The notes under the pieces were generated by a model, which made no database searches, had not been told where the DNA came from, and worked only from the letters and a program-made list of their open reading frames with translations. Below, in pieces: positions 27,838-37,329 of a stretch of 64,000 nt of DNA. The position numbers and the translations under genes are program-made. The DNA lies in the NCBI RefSeq assembly GCF_000340795.1, contig NC_020294.1:372001-436000 (forward strand). The letters run 5' to 3'. The stretch is from Candidatus Kinetoplastibacterium desouzaii TCC079E. Lineage in GTDB: Bacteria; Pseudomonadota; Gammaproteobacteria; Burkholderiales; Burkholderiaceae_B. Positions within the stretch are counted from its first letter, which is position 1; each line of letters opens with the position of its first letter.

Positions 27838-28110
27838 TTAATTAACTGCTTCTTTTAAATTTTTCCCTGGTCTAAACTTAGGAACTCTAGTTTTTTTGAT
27901 TTTTATAACCTCTCCAGTACGAGGATTTCTTCCATTACGAGCTGCTCTAGTAGATACCATAAATGATCCAAATCCTACTAATGTCACAGATTCACCTTTT
28001 TTCATAGTTTCTGTTATTGCATTTACTAAGGCATCAATAGCACGATTTGCTGCTGCTTTGGAAATATCAGCATTGCTAGCAATATGCTCAATAAGTTCAG
28101 TTTTATTCAT
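27838..28110 (-). CDS. hupB: DNA-binding protein HU
   Basis: HU is a small nucleoid protein that bends DNA without strong sequence preference. It is 90 aa: the N-terminal helices [20 protein letters not shown], the central [26 protein letters not shown] with the flexible DNA-binding arm, and the C-terminal end [13 protein letters not shown]. The sequence form (NPRTGE.IKI) fits HU-beta rather than IHF. The HU gene stands alone in its transcription unit, between tRNA-Val and rlmB. Confidence 0.95.
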   Translation of the reverse strand: MNKTELIEHIASNADISKAAANRAIDALVNAITETMKKGESVTLVGFGSFMVSTRAARNGRNPRTGEVIKIKKTRVPKFRPGKNLKEAVN

Positions 28111-28294
28111 TTAAATAACCTCTAAAAATTTTTTCTTAAGACACCTACTTATAGGATGACAAAATATACACTCAAAAATATTTTTTGCAAAAAACAATAA
28201 ATTTAGTAATGTATATTATGGCATTGTTATTACAAATGATGTCAATTTTTATAAAAATAAAAATGTTGTTTTAAATAAAATTTATATAATTATA

Positions 28295-29041
28295 TTATTT
28301 GCCACTAGTTCTCTGACGTACACTTTCGTATAAACAAATAGCACTTGCTACTCCAACATTTAAACTTTCTACTACACCTAACATGGGGATATGTACAAGA
28401 TAATCACAAGATTCTCTAGTAAGTCTACGCATTCCATCTCCTTCAGATCCCATTACCCACCCTGTTGATTTAGTAGAGTCTACGCTATAAATACTATTAT
28501 CAACTTTTTCATCTGTACCTATTAAACATACCCCCATATCTTTTAAGTTCCTTAAAGTTCTAGCAAGATTAGTTACCATAACATAAGGAGTTATATCAGC
28601 AGCTCCGCATGATACTTTATAAACAACATCGTTAATACTAGCAGATCTATTGCGAGGTGCAATTACAGCATGAACTCCTGCTGCATTTGCAGTTCTTAAA
28701 CAAGCCCCTAGATTATGGGGGTCTGTTACACCATCTAATATTAATAATAAGTATGGTTCATTAGCAGAATCTAATATTTCTTCTAAGTCATTAGATAATT
28801 TAATTTCATCGCATATAGCAACAACACCTTGATGTCGTATATTACCAGTTAAACTATTTAATCTATCAATCCCAACAGGATAAACTTTAGCTATACCAGA
28901 ACTATTAATTTTTTCCAATAAATAGTTAATCCTTTTATCCTTACGTTTGGAATCAATATATACTGTTCTAACTGATTCAGGATACTTATTTAATCTAATT
29001 AAAATAGAATGAAATCCTGCTATAACCTTTGTAGAAGACAT
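28295..29041 (-). CDS. rlmB: 23S rRNA (guanosine-2'-O-)-methyltransferase RlmB
   Basis: RlmB methylates the ribose of G2251 in the 23S rRNA peptidyl-transferase loop. It is 248 aa with an N-terminal L30e-like substrate domain (about residues 1-75) and a C-terminal SPOUT knot. Motifs are LLILDGVTDPHNLGACLRTA (motif 1), the loop GSEGDGMRRLTRESCD (motif 2) and IPMLGVVESLNVGVASAICL (motif 3). It follows rnr by about 100 bases on the same strand, the usual rnr-rlmB pairing. Confidence 0.94.
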   Translation of the reverse strand: MSSTKVIAGFHSILIRLNKYPESVRTVYIDSKRKDKRINYLLEKINSSGIAKVYPVGIDRLNSLTGNIRHQGVVAICDEIKLSNDLEEILDSANEPYLLLILDGVTDPHNLGACLRTANAAGVHAVIAPRNRSASINDVVYKVSCGAADITPYVMVTNLARTLRNLKDMGVCLIGTDEKVDNSIYSVDSTKSTGWVMGSEGDGMRRLTRESCDYLVHIPMLGVVESLNVGVASAICLYESVRQRTSGK

Positions 29042-29143
29042 TATAAATATTCTCTATTAATTATCAAATGGATATAATAAAGTCACCTTATAACAAAAGC
29101 AAACCAAATTTTAATTTTTTATCGAAATAAATAAATAAGTTAT

Positions 29144-31330
29144 CTATAAATTGTTTAGACCCAAAACTACTTGTCCTTTTTCTGGGTATATATTTTTTAT
29201 AAAAACTTCAATTTTATTGCCAATATTGTACGAAATATTATAATCCTTATTATAAAAATAATTTTTATTCTTATAGTATTTAAAGTTTATTTTTTCTAAT
29301 TCTGATATATGAATCATACCGTCTATATGTACATTGTCTAGTGTTACAAAAATTCCAAAATTTAAAATATTTGTTATTACACCATGAAAAGATTTACCTA
29401 CATATTTTTTTAAAAAACTATGTAGTAGCCAATTATTGCCATATCTTGATACTTCGTCTGCTCTACGTTCATACTCAGACATTTTTGCTCCAAGTTTTAT
29501 ATAGCATTTACTATCTACATTTTCTATATCTGTATTCTTATTTAGAATCGATTTTATTATCCTATGATTTAATAAATCTGGATATCTTCTAATTGGAGAA
29601 GTAAAATGAGTGTATGATTCATAAGACAAACCAAAGTGACCTATGTTATCAGGGTTATATGACGCAGTTTGCATAGCTTGTAAGCAACCTATTTGTATAA
29701 CATTGAAATTTTCATGATCTTTTATATTGTTTAAAAAATTATTAATATCTTTAGATATAGAGAAATTATACTGATTTATTTGTAAATTTTGAGACTTTAA
29801 AAAACTTTCTAGATTTTTTAAGCTTTTATCAGAAGGTTTTGGATGTATTCTATATAAAAAACAGCCTTTGTTTTTACTTATAAATTTAGCAGCACAGTTA
29901 TTAGCTGCCAACATAAATTCTTCTACAATTTTATGAGAGTAACTTCTTTCTTTTTTTATGATTTCTTTAATAGAGTTATTTTCGTTACATATAATTTTAG
30001 TTTCTGGAAATTCAAATTCTATAGCTCCTCTTTTTTTTCTAGACTCCAATAGAATTTTACAAGCTTCATTTAAATTCCTTATATTTTCTTTTACTTGAAT
30101 GGGTAAATTTACATCATAATTAAGTAATGTATTATTCACTTCTTCATAGGTGGTCCTAGCCTTTGATCTAATTATTGCTTTATAAAATTTATAATTCTCA
30201 ATATTTGTTTCTTTTTTTTCTAAATTCGTTTTAGTTACTAATAGTTCACAAACTATAACTAATCTTTTTTTATTTGGTAATAAAGAACAGATATTGTTTG
30301 AAATATTTTCTGGTAACATGGGTATAACATGATTAGCAAAATATATACTAGTACCTCTTTTAACAGCTTCTTTATCTAGTTCACTATTGGGTTTAATATA
30401 ATGTGATACATCTGCTATAGCCACAAATATTTTCCATGTTTCATTATTGTGGGAATTATTATCTGAGGTACAGTATAAGGCATCATCAAAATCACGAGCA
30501 TCTTCATCATCTATCGTAATAAAAGGCATATCGCATAAATCTACCCTTTCATTATTATCATAATTACTTATAGTTTCTGTGAATTGATTAGATTCTTTTA
30601 AAACTTCCTTTGAAAAATGATCTTGGATATTATATTTTTTTGTAGCAATTTTAAAACCCATTTGGGGGTCATTAATATCACCTAACACTTCTTCAATAAT
30701 ACCCTCAGGTAATGAATATTTTGTTGGTTGTTTATTGATACTAACAATTACTATTTGTCCTTCTTCTAAACAATTGTCATTTATAATGATATTACTAATA
30801 TATTTGGGTTCAATAGGCATCAAGAAATTTTTATTATCTATTTTCGTTATTTTGCCTATTATTTTCTCAGATTTGTGCTTTATAATTTCTACTATTTTAC
30901 CTTCTATATATTGCTCTTTTTCTTTCTTTATGTTTCTAATTTTTTTAACAAAAACAACATCTCCATTAAACACTTTTCTCATTTCTTTTTTATTAAGAAA
31001 AATATTTAAATTATCTTCATTCGCTAAAAAACCACTTCCATCTTTTTTATAATTTACTATGCCTTTTATAAAATTATTATTCTCAGATAAGAGAATATTA
31101 TGATTATTATCGAAATATATTTGTCCATCTTTATACATCATAAAAAGTCGTTTCTTTAGTTTTTCTATAGAAGTATCTTTTTTTATAGATAATGCATTTA
31201 TTAAATCTACTTCTTTTAATTTTTCTTTATTGCTTCTTAACAAAGAAAGAATTTCTTCTCTTGAAGGAATATTTTTATCAAACCAATCTGGAATTAGATT
31301 GTTATTATTGTTTTTTTTTGATTTTGCCAA
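29144..31330 (-). CDS. rnr: Ribonuclease R
   Basis: RNase R is a processive 3'-5' exoribonuclease that degrades structured RNA and acts with SmpB/tmRNA on faulty mRNAs. It is 728 aa and opens with TTG (31330), with GGA about 10 bases before it; no ATG occurs near the family N-terminus. The layout is a helix-turn-helix region, cold-shock OB domains, the RNB catalytic domain with TIDDEDARDFDDALYC (Asp ligands), and a C-terminal S1 domain (GVITNILNFGIFVTLDNV). The Lys-rich extra tail seen in E. coli is absent. It is followed by rlmB. Confidence 0.95.
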   Translation of the reverse strand: MAKSKKNNNNNLIPDWFDKNIPSREEILSLLRSNKEKLKEVDLINALSIKKDTSIEKLKKRLFMMYKDGQIYFDNNHNILLSENNNFIKGIVNYKKDGSGFLANEDNLNIFLNKKEMRKVFNGDVVFVKKIRNIKKEKEQYIEGKIVEIIKHKSEKIIGKITKIDNKNFLMPIEPKYISNIIINDNCLEEGQIVIVSINKQPTKYSLPEGIIEEVLGDINDPQMGFKIATKKYNIQDHFSKEVLKESNQFTETISNYDNNERVDLCDMPFITIDDEDARDFDDALYCTSDNNSHNNETWKIFVAIADVSHYIKPNSELDKEAVKRGTSIYFANHVIPMLPENISNNICSLLPNKKRLVIVCELLVTKTNLEKKETNIENYKFYKAIIRSKARTTYEEVNNTLLNYDVNLPIQVKENIRNLNEACKILLESRKKRGAIEFEFPETKIICNENNSIKEIIKKERSYSHKIVEEFMLAANNCAAKFISKNKGCFLYRIHPKPSDKSLKNLESFLKSQNLQINQYNFSISKDINNFLNNIKDHENFNVIQIGCLQAMQTASYNPDNIGHFGLSYESYTHFTSPIRRYPDLLNHRIIKSILNKNTDIENVDSKCYIKLGAKMSEYERRADEVSRYGNNWLLHSFLKKYVGKSFHGVITNILNFGIFVTLDNVHIDGMIHISELEKINFKYYKNKNYFYNKDYNISYNIGNKIEVFIKNIYPEKGQVVLGLNNL

Positions 31331-31369
31331 TGTGATTTTTTCCGTATATAATTTTACAGTTGTATATTT

Positions 31370-31385
31370 ATGAACAATTGTTCAT
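31370..31385. promoter_or_regulatory. Operator-like palindrome between rnr and tRNA-Leu
   Basis: ATGAACAATTGTTCAT is a perfect 16-bp palindrome in the 99-base spacer between divergently read rnr (minus) and tRNA-Leu (plus). A TATAAT at 31391-31396 follows for the plus direction, about 34 bases before tRNA-Leu. It has the look of a dimeric-regulator site; no regulator is encoded next to it. Confidence 0.35.
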
Positions 31386-31429
31386 GTTTATATAATACAA
31401 TCATATGATGTAAATATTCAACATATTAA

Positions 31430-31516
31430 GCCCAGGTGGCGGAATTGGTAGACGCGCATGGTTCAGGTCCATGTGCCTTTATAGGTTTGGAGGTTCAAAT
31501 CCTCTTCTGGGCACCA
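31430..31516 (+). tRNA. tRNA-Leu (anticodon CAG)
   Basis: An 87-base tRNA with a long variable arm, as in tRNA-Leu. The acceptor GCCCAGG pairs with TCTGGGC (one G-T), the D arm is GGCGGAATTGGTAGACGC, the anticodon loop TTCAGGT gives CAG, the T arm is GGAGGTTCAAATCCTCT, and the 3' end ACCA is encoded. Confidence 0.95.
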
Positions 31517-31607
31517 TTATATAAAATTATTATTTTGTTTTAATAAATAAAAAAGTTTATTCATATAGTAAAAATAGATATTGCTTTTAAATATGTTTTT
31601 GTTATAG

Positions 31608-31634
31608 ACTATACGAAGTATAGTTGTTTTTTTT
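31608..31634 (+). terminator. Terminator-like hairpin between tRNA-Leu and tRNA-Met
   Basis: ACTATAC (31608-31614), loop GAA, GTATAGT (31618-31624), then TG and eight T. This is the rho-independent form and lies about 90 bases after tRNA-Leu, but only 12 bases remain between its T-run and tRNA-Met, leaving no room for a separate promoter. Confidence 0.65.
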
Positions 31635-31645
31635 ATTATTTCAAA

Positions 31646-31722
31646 GGCGCATTAGCTCAGTCGGTTAGAGCGACGGAATCATAATCCGCAGGTCCCCTGT
31701 TCGAGTCAGGGATGCGCCACCA
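31646..31722 (+). tRNA. tRNA-Met, elongator type (anticodon CAT)
   Basis: A 77-base tRNA with encoded CCA. The acceptor GGCGCAT pairs with ATGCGCC, the D arm is GCTCAGTCGGTTAGAGC, the anticodon loop ATCATAA gives CAT, and the T arm is CCTGTTCGAGTCAGG. The GGAATCATAATCC arm is typical of elongator tRNA-Met; base pair 4-69 is G-C, unlike the C4-G69 of the second CAT tRNA of this window, which points away from tRNA-Ile2. It is not the initiator, whose first pair is unpaired. Confidence 0.85.
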
Positions 31723-31752
31723 TTTATTTCAATGGCGGCTTGTCTGATTTTT

Positions 31753-33129
31753 TTATTTGGTTGATATATCTAGATTTTTAGCTAATAATTTTGAAATTCC
31801 CAAATAATTTCTTGGTTCTAATAACAAAAGAGAATTTTTAACTTCTTGAGGTAAATCTAAAGTTTTTATAAATTCTCTAAGAGTTTCTTTGGTAATTCCT
31901 TTTCCTCTAGTAAGAGATTTAAGTTGCTCATATGGTTTTGGTAATCCATAACGTCTCATTATAGTTTGGATAGGTTCAGCTAATATTTCCCAACAATTGT
32001 CTATATCATAATTTACTGTGGTAGTATTAACCTCCAATTTGTTTAAACCTCGTATACATGACTTCCATGCTACTAAACAATAACCTAACGCAATTCCAAT
32101 GTTTCTTAGAACAGTAGAATCAGTTAAATCCCTTTGCCATCTAGATATTGGTAATTTATCAGACATATGTCTTAACAAAGAATTAGCTACTCCAAGGTTA
32201 CCTTCTGAGTTTTCGAAATCAATTGGATTGACTTTATGAGGCATTGTTGAAGAGCCAACCTCACCTTCTTTTAAAGTTTGTTTAAAATAGCCTAAAGAAA
32301 TGTATCCCCATATATCTCTATCTAAGTCAATAAGAATATTATTTACTCTACAAATAGAATCAAATAATTGAGATATCCAATCATGAGGTTCTATTTGAGT
32401 AGTATGTGTATTTTGCACTAAACCTAATTTATTTAAAACATTCCTACTTAAATCTTGCCAATCTATGTTAGGGTATGATGCTATATGAGCATTATAGTTG
32501 CCAGTAGCACCATTTAATTTAGCTAATGGCAAAACTGAAGCAATTTGCTCAATACCTCTTTTAAGTCTAATAACTACATTAGCAAACTCTTTGCCAATTG
32601 TAGTAGGACTGGCTGGTTGACCATGAGTGCGAGCCAACATGGGATAATCAGAATATAATTGTGCTAAATTTTCTAGTTTATTTGTTAATGTATGTAATAG
32701 AGGTAATAATATATCTTTTCTTGTTCTTGAAAGCATTAATGCATGTGATGTATTATTGATATCCTCAGAAGTGCAAGCAAAATGAATAAATTCAGATATT
32801 TTTTCTTTTTCTGTAAGAAATGATATTTTTTCTTTAAGCCAATATTCTACAGCTTTGACATCATGGTTAGTAATCTTTTCAATTTCTTTGATTTGTTTTG
32901 CATCTTCTAATGAAAAGTTTTTTACTAAATCATATAGTTTCTTACGTTCCATATCTGAGAATGGTTGTATTTCAGATATGCTAGAATCAGTAAGGGCAAT
33001 TAACCATGATACTTCTACTTCTACTCTATGAGCCATAAAGGCTGACTCAGAAAGATAAAATCTCAACTCATCCACAGATGATGAATATCTTCCATCTAGT
33101 GGAGATAATGCATTTAATTGATCTAACAT
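31753..33129 (-). CDS. purB: Adenylosuccinate lyase
   Basis: PurB acts twice in purine synthesis, cleaving SAICAR to AICAR and adenylosuccinate to AMP. It is 458 aa, the longer proteobacterial form. The fumarase/aspartase signature is GSSTMPHKVNPIDFEN, the catalytic His region is ARTHGQPASPTTIG, and the N-terminal CTSEDINNTSHALM box is typical. PurA, encoded elsewhere in the window, makes its second substrate. It is convergent with the tRNA-Leu/tRNA-Met unit and downstream of mnmA. Confidence 0.97.
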   Translation of the reverse strand: MLDQLNALSPLDGRYSSSVDELRFYLSESAFMAHRVEVEVSWLIALTDSSISEIQPFSDMERKKLYDLVKNFSLEDAKQIKEIEKITNHDVKAVEYWLKEKISFLTEKEKISEFIHFACTSEDINNTSHALMLSRTRKDILLPLLHTLTNKLENLAQLYSDYPMLARTHGQPASPTTIGKEFANVVIRLKRGIEQIASVLPLAKLNGATGNYNAHIASYPNIDWQDLSRNVLNKLGLVQNTHTTQIEPHDWISQLFDSICRVNNILIDLDRDIWGYISLGYFKQTLKEGEVGSSTMPHKVNPIDFENSEGNLGVANSLLRHMSDKLPISRWQRDLTDSTVLRNIGIALGYCLVAWKSCIRGLNKLEVNTTTVNYDIDNCWEILAEPIQTIMRRYGLPKPYEQLKSLTRGKGITKETLREFIKTLDLPQEVKNSLLLLEPRNYLGISKLLAKNLDISTK

Positions 33130-33195
33130 TTTTATTAATCCACAAGAATTTTACTGTACAAATAGTTTATAAAAAAGAATATTAATTAATTCTAT

Positions 33196-34290
33196 TTAAC
33201 AAATAATCCCACCTCCTAAGCACACATCATTATCATATATTACTACAGACTGTCCTTCTGTTATAGCCCATTGATTTTCTAAGAATGAAACAATTAGTTT
33301 ATTTTGATTGGTTTTTATAGTACAACTTGAATCTTGTTGTCTATATCTTGATTTTGCTGAAAATAAGTAATTATCTAATTTTTGAGGTTCACATCCTTCT
33401 ATCCAATGTATATCTTCAGCTTCTAATAATTTTGACTGTAAAAGAGAACTATCTCGACCTTGTGATACATAAATAATATTATTATATAAATCTTTTTTTA
33501 CAACATACCAGGCGTTATCGGAAACAGATAGGTTTTTTACTCCTCCTATTCCCAAACCTTTTCTTTGTCCTATTGTATAAAATGATATTCCATTATGCTC
33601 ACCTATTTGTTTGCCATCTAGTGTTAAAATAGGACCTCTTTTAAATGGTATATATTTATTTAAAAAAGTTGTAAAAGATTTTTCTCCTATAAAACATATA
33701 CCTGTTGAATCTTTCTTATAAGCATTAGGTAATCCTATTTTTTTTGCTAAAGCTCTTACATCTTTTTTATGTAGATTGCCTATTGGAAAAAGAGAACGAG
33801 AAAGTTGTTCTTGATTTAATCTATATAAAAAATAACTTTGATCCTTATTAAGATCAATAGCCTTTAATAATTGATATTTGTTTTCATTCTTCTTAATTCT
33901 TGCATAATGACCAGTTGCTATTTTTTTCGCACCTATTTTCAAAGAGTGATCCAGAAATGCTTTAAATTTTATTTCCGAATTACATAAAATATCAGGGTTG
34001 GGGGTTCTTCCTAAAGAATATTCTTTAAGGAAAATAGAAAATACTTTTTCTTTATAATCTTCTGAGAAGTTTACATACTCAAAATCTATGCCAATTAAAT
34101 CAGCAACACTAGTTGCATCCAGCAAATCATTTTTTATAGAGCAAGAACTAGATTCATCATTTTCCCAATTTTGCATAAATAAACCAACTACCTTATAACC
34201 TTCTTCTTTTAATATCCAGGCAGCTACAGAAGAATCAACTCCTCCTGACATTCCAATAACAACCAACTCTTTAGATAATTTTTTAATCAT
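33196..34290 (-). CDS. mnmA: tRNA-specific 2-thiouridylase MnmA
   Basis: MnmA puts sulfur on U34 of tRNA-Lys, -Glu and -Gln. It is 364 aa. The PP-loop [15 protein letters not shown] is at the N-terminus; the first catalytic Cys is in NPDILCNSEIKF and the second in GICFIGEKSF. The tRNA-recognition segment FYTIGQRKGLGIGG follows. It lies between purB and aroG on the same strand, with a terminator-like dyad upstream that separates it from aroG. Confidence 0.96.
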   Translation of the reverse strand: MIKKLSKELVVIGMSGGVDSSVAAWILKEEGYKVVGLFMQNWENDESSSCSIKNDLLDATSVADLIGIDFEYVNFSEDYKEKVFSIFLKEYSLGRTPNPDILCNSEIKFKAFLDHSLKIGAKKIATGHYARIKKNENKYQLLKAIDLNKDQSYFLYRLNQEQLSRSLFPIGNLHKKDVRALAKKIGLPNAYKKDSTGICFIGEKSFTTFLNKYIPFKRGPILTLDGKQIGEHNGISFYTIGQRKGLGIGGVKNLSVSDNAWYVVKKDLYNNIIYVSQGRDSSLLQSKLLEAEDIHWIEGCEPQKLDNYLFSAKSRYRQQDSSCTIKTNQNKLIVSFLENQWAITEGQSVVIYDNDVCLGGGIIC

Positions 34291-34323
34291 TGTTCATCAT
34301 TTTTTATATTTACTTAAAATAAT

Positions 34324-34356
34324 AAAGACATTCTAGCAAATCGTTAGAATGTCTTT
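34324..34356 (-). terminator. Candidate aroG terminator
   Basis: AAAGACATTCTA (34324-34335) and TAGAATGTCTTT (34345-34356), a perfect 12-bp stem with a 9-base loop, lie 35 bases after the aroG stop on the minus strand and are followed by TATTATT. The hairpin would separate aroG from mnmA. Confidence 0.7.
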
Positions 34357-34391
34357 TAAATATAATTTAATAGTTAAATAGTTAATAAAAT

Positions 34392-35465
34392 CTAATCATG
34401 TGTATGTGATAGAATTTGACGACGCACACGAACAGCTTCTGCTAAATTATTAAGAACTTTAACAGTAGTATTCCAATCTATACAACCATCAGTAATGCTT
34501 TTACCATACACTAAATCTTTACCAGGAATAAAATCTTGTCGTCCATATTCTAAATTGCTTTCTATCATTACTCCAAATATTCTTGACTCACCTTCTTTAA
34601 GTTGATTGCAAATATTATCTACAACTAAAGGTTGATTTTCTGGTTTTTTGTCACTATTAGAATGACTAGCATCTATCATTAATTTGGGTGATAAAGCAGC
34701 CTTGCCCATTTCTTCACTGGCATTCTGTACACTTAATTTATCATAATTAGGTTTTTTACCACCTCTTAAAATCATATGGCAATTCTCATTTCCTTCTGTG
34801 GAAACTATTGCAGAATGACCGCCCTTTGTTACAGATAAGAAATGATGTGGTTGAGAAGCTGTTTTGATTGCATCAATGGCTATCTTAACATTACCATCTG
34901 TTCCATTTTTAAATCCTACTGGGCATGACAATCCTGAAGCTAATTCACGATGAACTTGACTTTCTGTAGTTCTCGCTCCTATAGCTCCCCATGAAACTAA
35001 ATCAGCAATATATTGGGGAGTAATCATATCAAGAAATTCACATCCAGCTGGTAACCCATGAGAATTTATGTTCAACAACAATTCTCTTGCAATTCTTATA
35101 CCTTTATTTATATTAAAACTAGCATCTAAGTCAGGATCATTTATAAGACCTTTCCATCCTACAGTTGTGCGAGGTTTTTCAAAATAAACTCTCATAACTA
35201 TTTCAAGATCATTTTTAAGTTCTTCTCTTAATCCATTTAAAAGTTTAGCATATTCTTTAGCGGCTTTTACATCATGAATAGAACATGGACCTACAACTAT
35301 TACTAATCTATCATCAATACCGTATAGTATTTTATGAATAGCATTTCGTGCATTATGCACTACTGTTGAAATTTCACGAGTGCATTCCAGTTCTCTCATA
35401 ACATGAGCAGGTGGATTTAATTCCTTAATTTCTCGTATGCGAAGATCATCTGTATTGTATGACAC
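34392..35465 (-). CDS. aroG: DAHP synthase (3-deoxy-7-phosphoheptulonate synthase), class I
   Basis: DAHP synthase condenses PEP and erythrose 4-phosphate to start the shikimate pathway. It is 357 aa and starts with GTG (35465), with GAGGT 7-8 bases upstream. Motifs are VVGPCSIHD, RVYFEKPRTTVGWKGLINDP, GARTTESQVHRELASG and MIDASHSNS with the metal ligands. Which inhibitor type (Phe, Tyr, Trp) is not certain. PEP for it could come from PpsA. It is the only shikimate gene in the window. Confidence 0.95.
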   Translation of the reverse strand: MSYNTDDLRIREIKELNPPAHVMRELECTREISTVVHNARNAIHKILYGIDDRLVIVVGPCSIHDVKAAKEYAKLLNGLREELKNDLEIVMRVYFEKPRTTVGWKGLINDPDLDASFNINKGIRIARELLLNINSHGLPAGCEFLDMITPQYIADLVSWGAIGARTTESQVHRELASGLSCPVGFKNGTDGNVKIAIDAIKTASQPHHFLSVTKGGHSAIVSTEGNENCHMILRGGKKPNYDKLSVQNASEEMGKAALSPKLMIDASHSNSDKKPENQPLVVDNICNQLKEGESRIFGVMIESNLEYGRQDFIPGKDLVYGKSITDGCIDWNTTVKVLNNLAEAVRVRRQILSHTHD

Positions 35466-35604
35466 TGTACGACCTCATAGAATGATTATCTAATTTTGAT
35501 AATTAGATATATTGTGCTTGATTATAAAAAAACAATTGTTTGAAAAGAGCATGTTTCATGCAAGATAATAAGCAAAATCAATGCTTTTTGCAAATTAAAT
35601 AATT

Positions 35605-37065
35605 CTAATTAGTAGTTCCACCTACTGTAAGTTTATCTATTTTTATAGTTGGCATACCAACTCCTACAGGTACACTTTGTCCATCTTTACCACACATACC
35701 AACACCAGAATCAAGTTTAGAGTCATTTCCAATCATAGAAACTTGTTTCATAACCTCAGGGCCGTTACCTATTAATGTAGCACCCTTTATTGGAGTGGTA
35801 ATTTTACCTTTTTCTATTAAATAGGCTTCAGAAGTAGAAAAAACAAATTTTCCACTGGTTATATCTACTTGACCACCAGCAAAATTAACAGCATATATCC
35901 CATTACTTACAGAGGAAACTATTTCTTCAGGAGTTGAAGATCCTGATACCATATATGTGTTTGTCATCCTAGGTAAAGGTATATGAGCAAATGATTCACG
36001 TCTACCATTACCAGTTATGTTAGAATTCATCAATTTTGCATTCATGATATCTTGCATATATCCACATAAAATACCATCTTCAATAAGAATATTGCTCTTT
36101 GTTTCATTACCTTCATCATCTATATTTAATGAACCTCTTTTATAAGGAATAGAGCCGTTATCTATAACTGTAACTCCCTTATTAGCAACCCTTTCTCCTA
36201 TCTTTCCAGAAAAAACACTGGACCCTTTACGATTAAAATCACCTTCTAAACCATGACCAACAGCTTCATGCAATAGAATTCCAGGCCAACCATTTCCTAA
36301 AACTACGATCATTTCCCCTGCTGGGGCAGGTATTGCTTCTAAATTATTGATTGATTCTTTAACTGCATGATCAACATATGACGAAAGTATTTCATCAGAA
36401 AAAAAAGAAAAATCTGTTCTGCCACCACCCCCAGAATGTCCAATTTCCCTACGACCATTTTTTTCAGATATTACAGTTATAGAGATTCTTACCAATGGTC
36501 TTATATCAGCAACTATTTTACCATCACTTGCTGCTACGATAATTACTTCATATTCTGCTGCCAAACTTGCCATTACTTGTGAAACTAATGGATTACAACC
36601 TTTGGCCATTTTTTCTATTTTTTCTAATAAATTAACCTTATCGTTAGCAGATAAAGAATTTATAAAATTTGAATTGTTATATAAATTATTATTAATGACT
36701 GACGGTACGTATACTTTTTTATAACTAGAAGAATTTGAGTTCCCAATACTACGAACTATTTGTGATGATTTTAAAATAGAATCTAAAGATATTGAATCAG
36801 AATATGAAAAAGCAGTTTTTTCTCCACTAATAGATCTTATTCCTACCCCATGATTTATAGAAAAATTACCTGTTTTTACAATACCTTCTTCTAAACTCCA
36901 ACTTTCTCTAAGTGCATATTGAAAGTATAAGTCAGCATAATCAATTTTATTGGAAAATATAATTCCTATGGCTTTATTTATGGTATTTTCATCAATACCA
37001 AAAGGATCTAAAAGAATATTTTTAGCAATGTGAAAATTATTATTTTTAGAGTTATTTATATTCAT
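35605..37065 (-). CDS. tldD: Metalloprotease TldD
   Basis: TldD with its partner TldE/PmbA forms a zinc protease of the U62 family, which degrades unfolded peptides and matures microcin-like peptides. It is 486 aa. The unusual zinc motif is HEAVGHGLEGD, with the third ligand region further on, and the family signature GSGTPEEI-like block (SGSSTPEEIVSSV) and GGTTN end. PmbA is not in this window. The gene is a lone unit, 139 bases from aroG. Confidence 0.94.
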   Translation of the reverse strand: MNINNSKNNNFHIAKNILLDPFGIDENTINKAIGIIFSNKIDYADLYFQYALRESWSLEEGIVKTGNFSINHGVGIRSISGEKTAFSYSDSISLDSILKSSQIVRSIGNSNSSSYKKVYVPSVINNNLYNNSNFINSLSANDKVNLLEKIEKMAKGCNPLVSQVMASLAAEYEVIIVAASDGKIVADIRPLVRISITVISEKNGRREIGHSGGGGRTDFSFFSDEILSSYVDHAVKESINNLEAIPAPAGEMIVVLGNGWPGILLHEAVGHGLEGDFNRKGSSVFSGKIGERVANKGVTVIDNGSIPYKRGSLNIDDEGNETKSNILIEDGILCGYMQDIMNAKLMNSNITGNGRRESFAHIPLPRMTNTYMVSGSSTPEEIVSSVSNGIYAVNFAGGQVDITSGKFVFSTSEAYLIEKGKITTPIKGATLIGNGPEVMKQVSMIGNDSKLDSGVGMCGKDGQSVPVGVGMPTIKIDKLTVGGTTN

Positions 37066-37329
37066 ATATATGTAGATTAATGGACTGGATAAATATTTTT
37101 TATTATTTAATAATATCTAAAGTAATTAAATTCATTTTAAATGTTTATACTAACATTATTAGAATTAATAATTCTTATTAAATATAGAATAAAATAATTT
37201 GTAATCATTTTAAATGATTCAATCAAAATTCTCATAATAAATATTTTAAACTATTTTTAATAAAGACTTTTAATAAAATATGTATTAGAAATAGATTTTG
37301 AGCAATTTGTTTAACCAAAAAAGTAAATC

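Noticed and set aside
30735-31052. 105-codon hydrophobic plus-strand frame opposite rnr
   Set aside because: Leu/Ile/Phe-rich only because it is the reverse of Lys/Asn/Ile-rich rnr codons; no start signal and no family match.
31608-31624. loxP-like inner sequence (TATACGAAGTAT) suggesting a recombinase site
   Set aside because: Only the short inner part agrees; no 13-bp arms or 8-bp spacer. A hairpin followed by a T-run explains it better.
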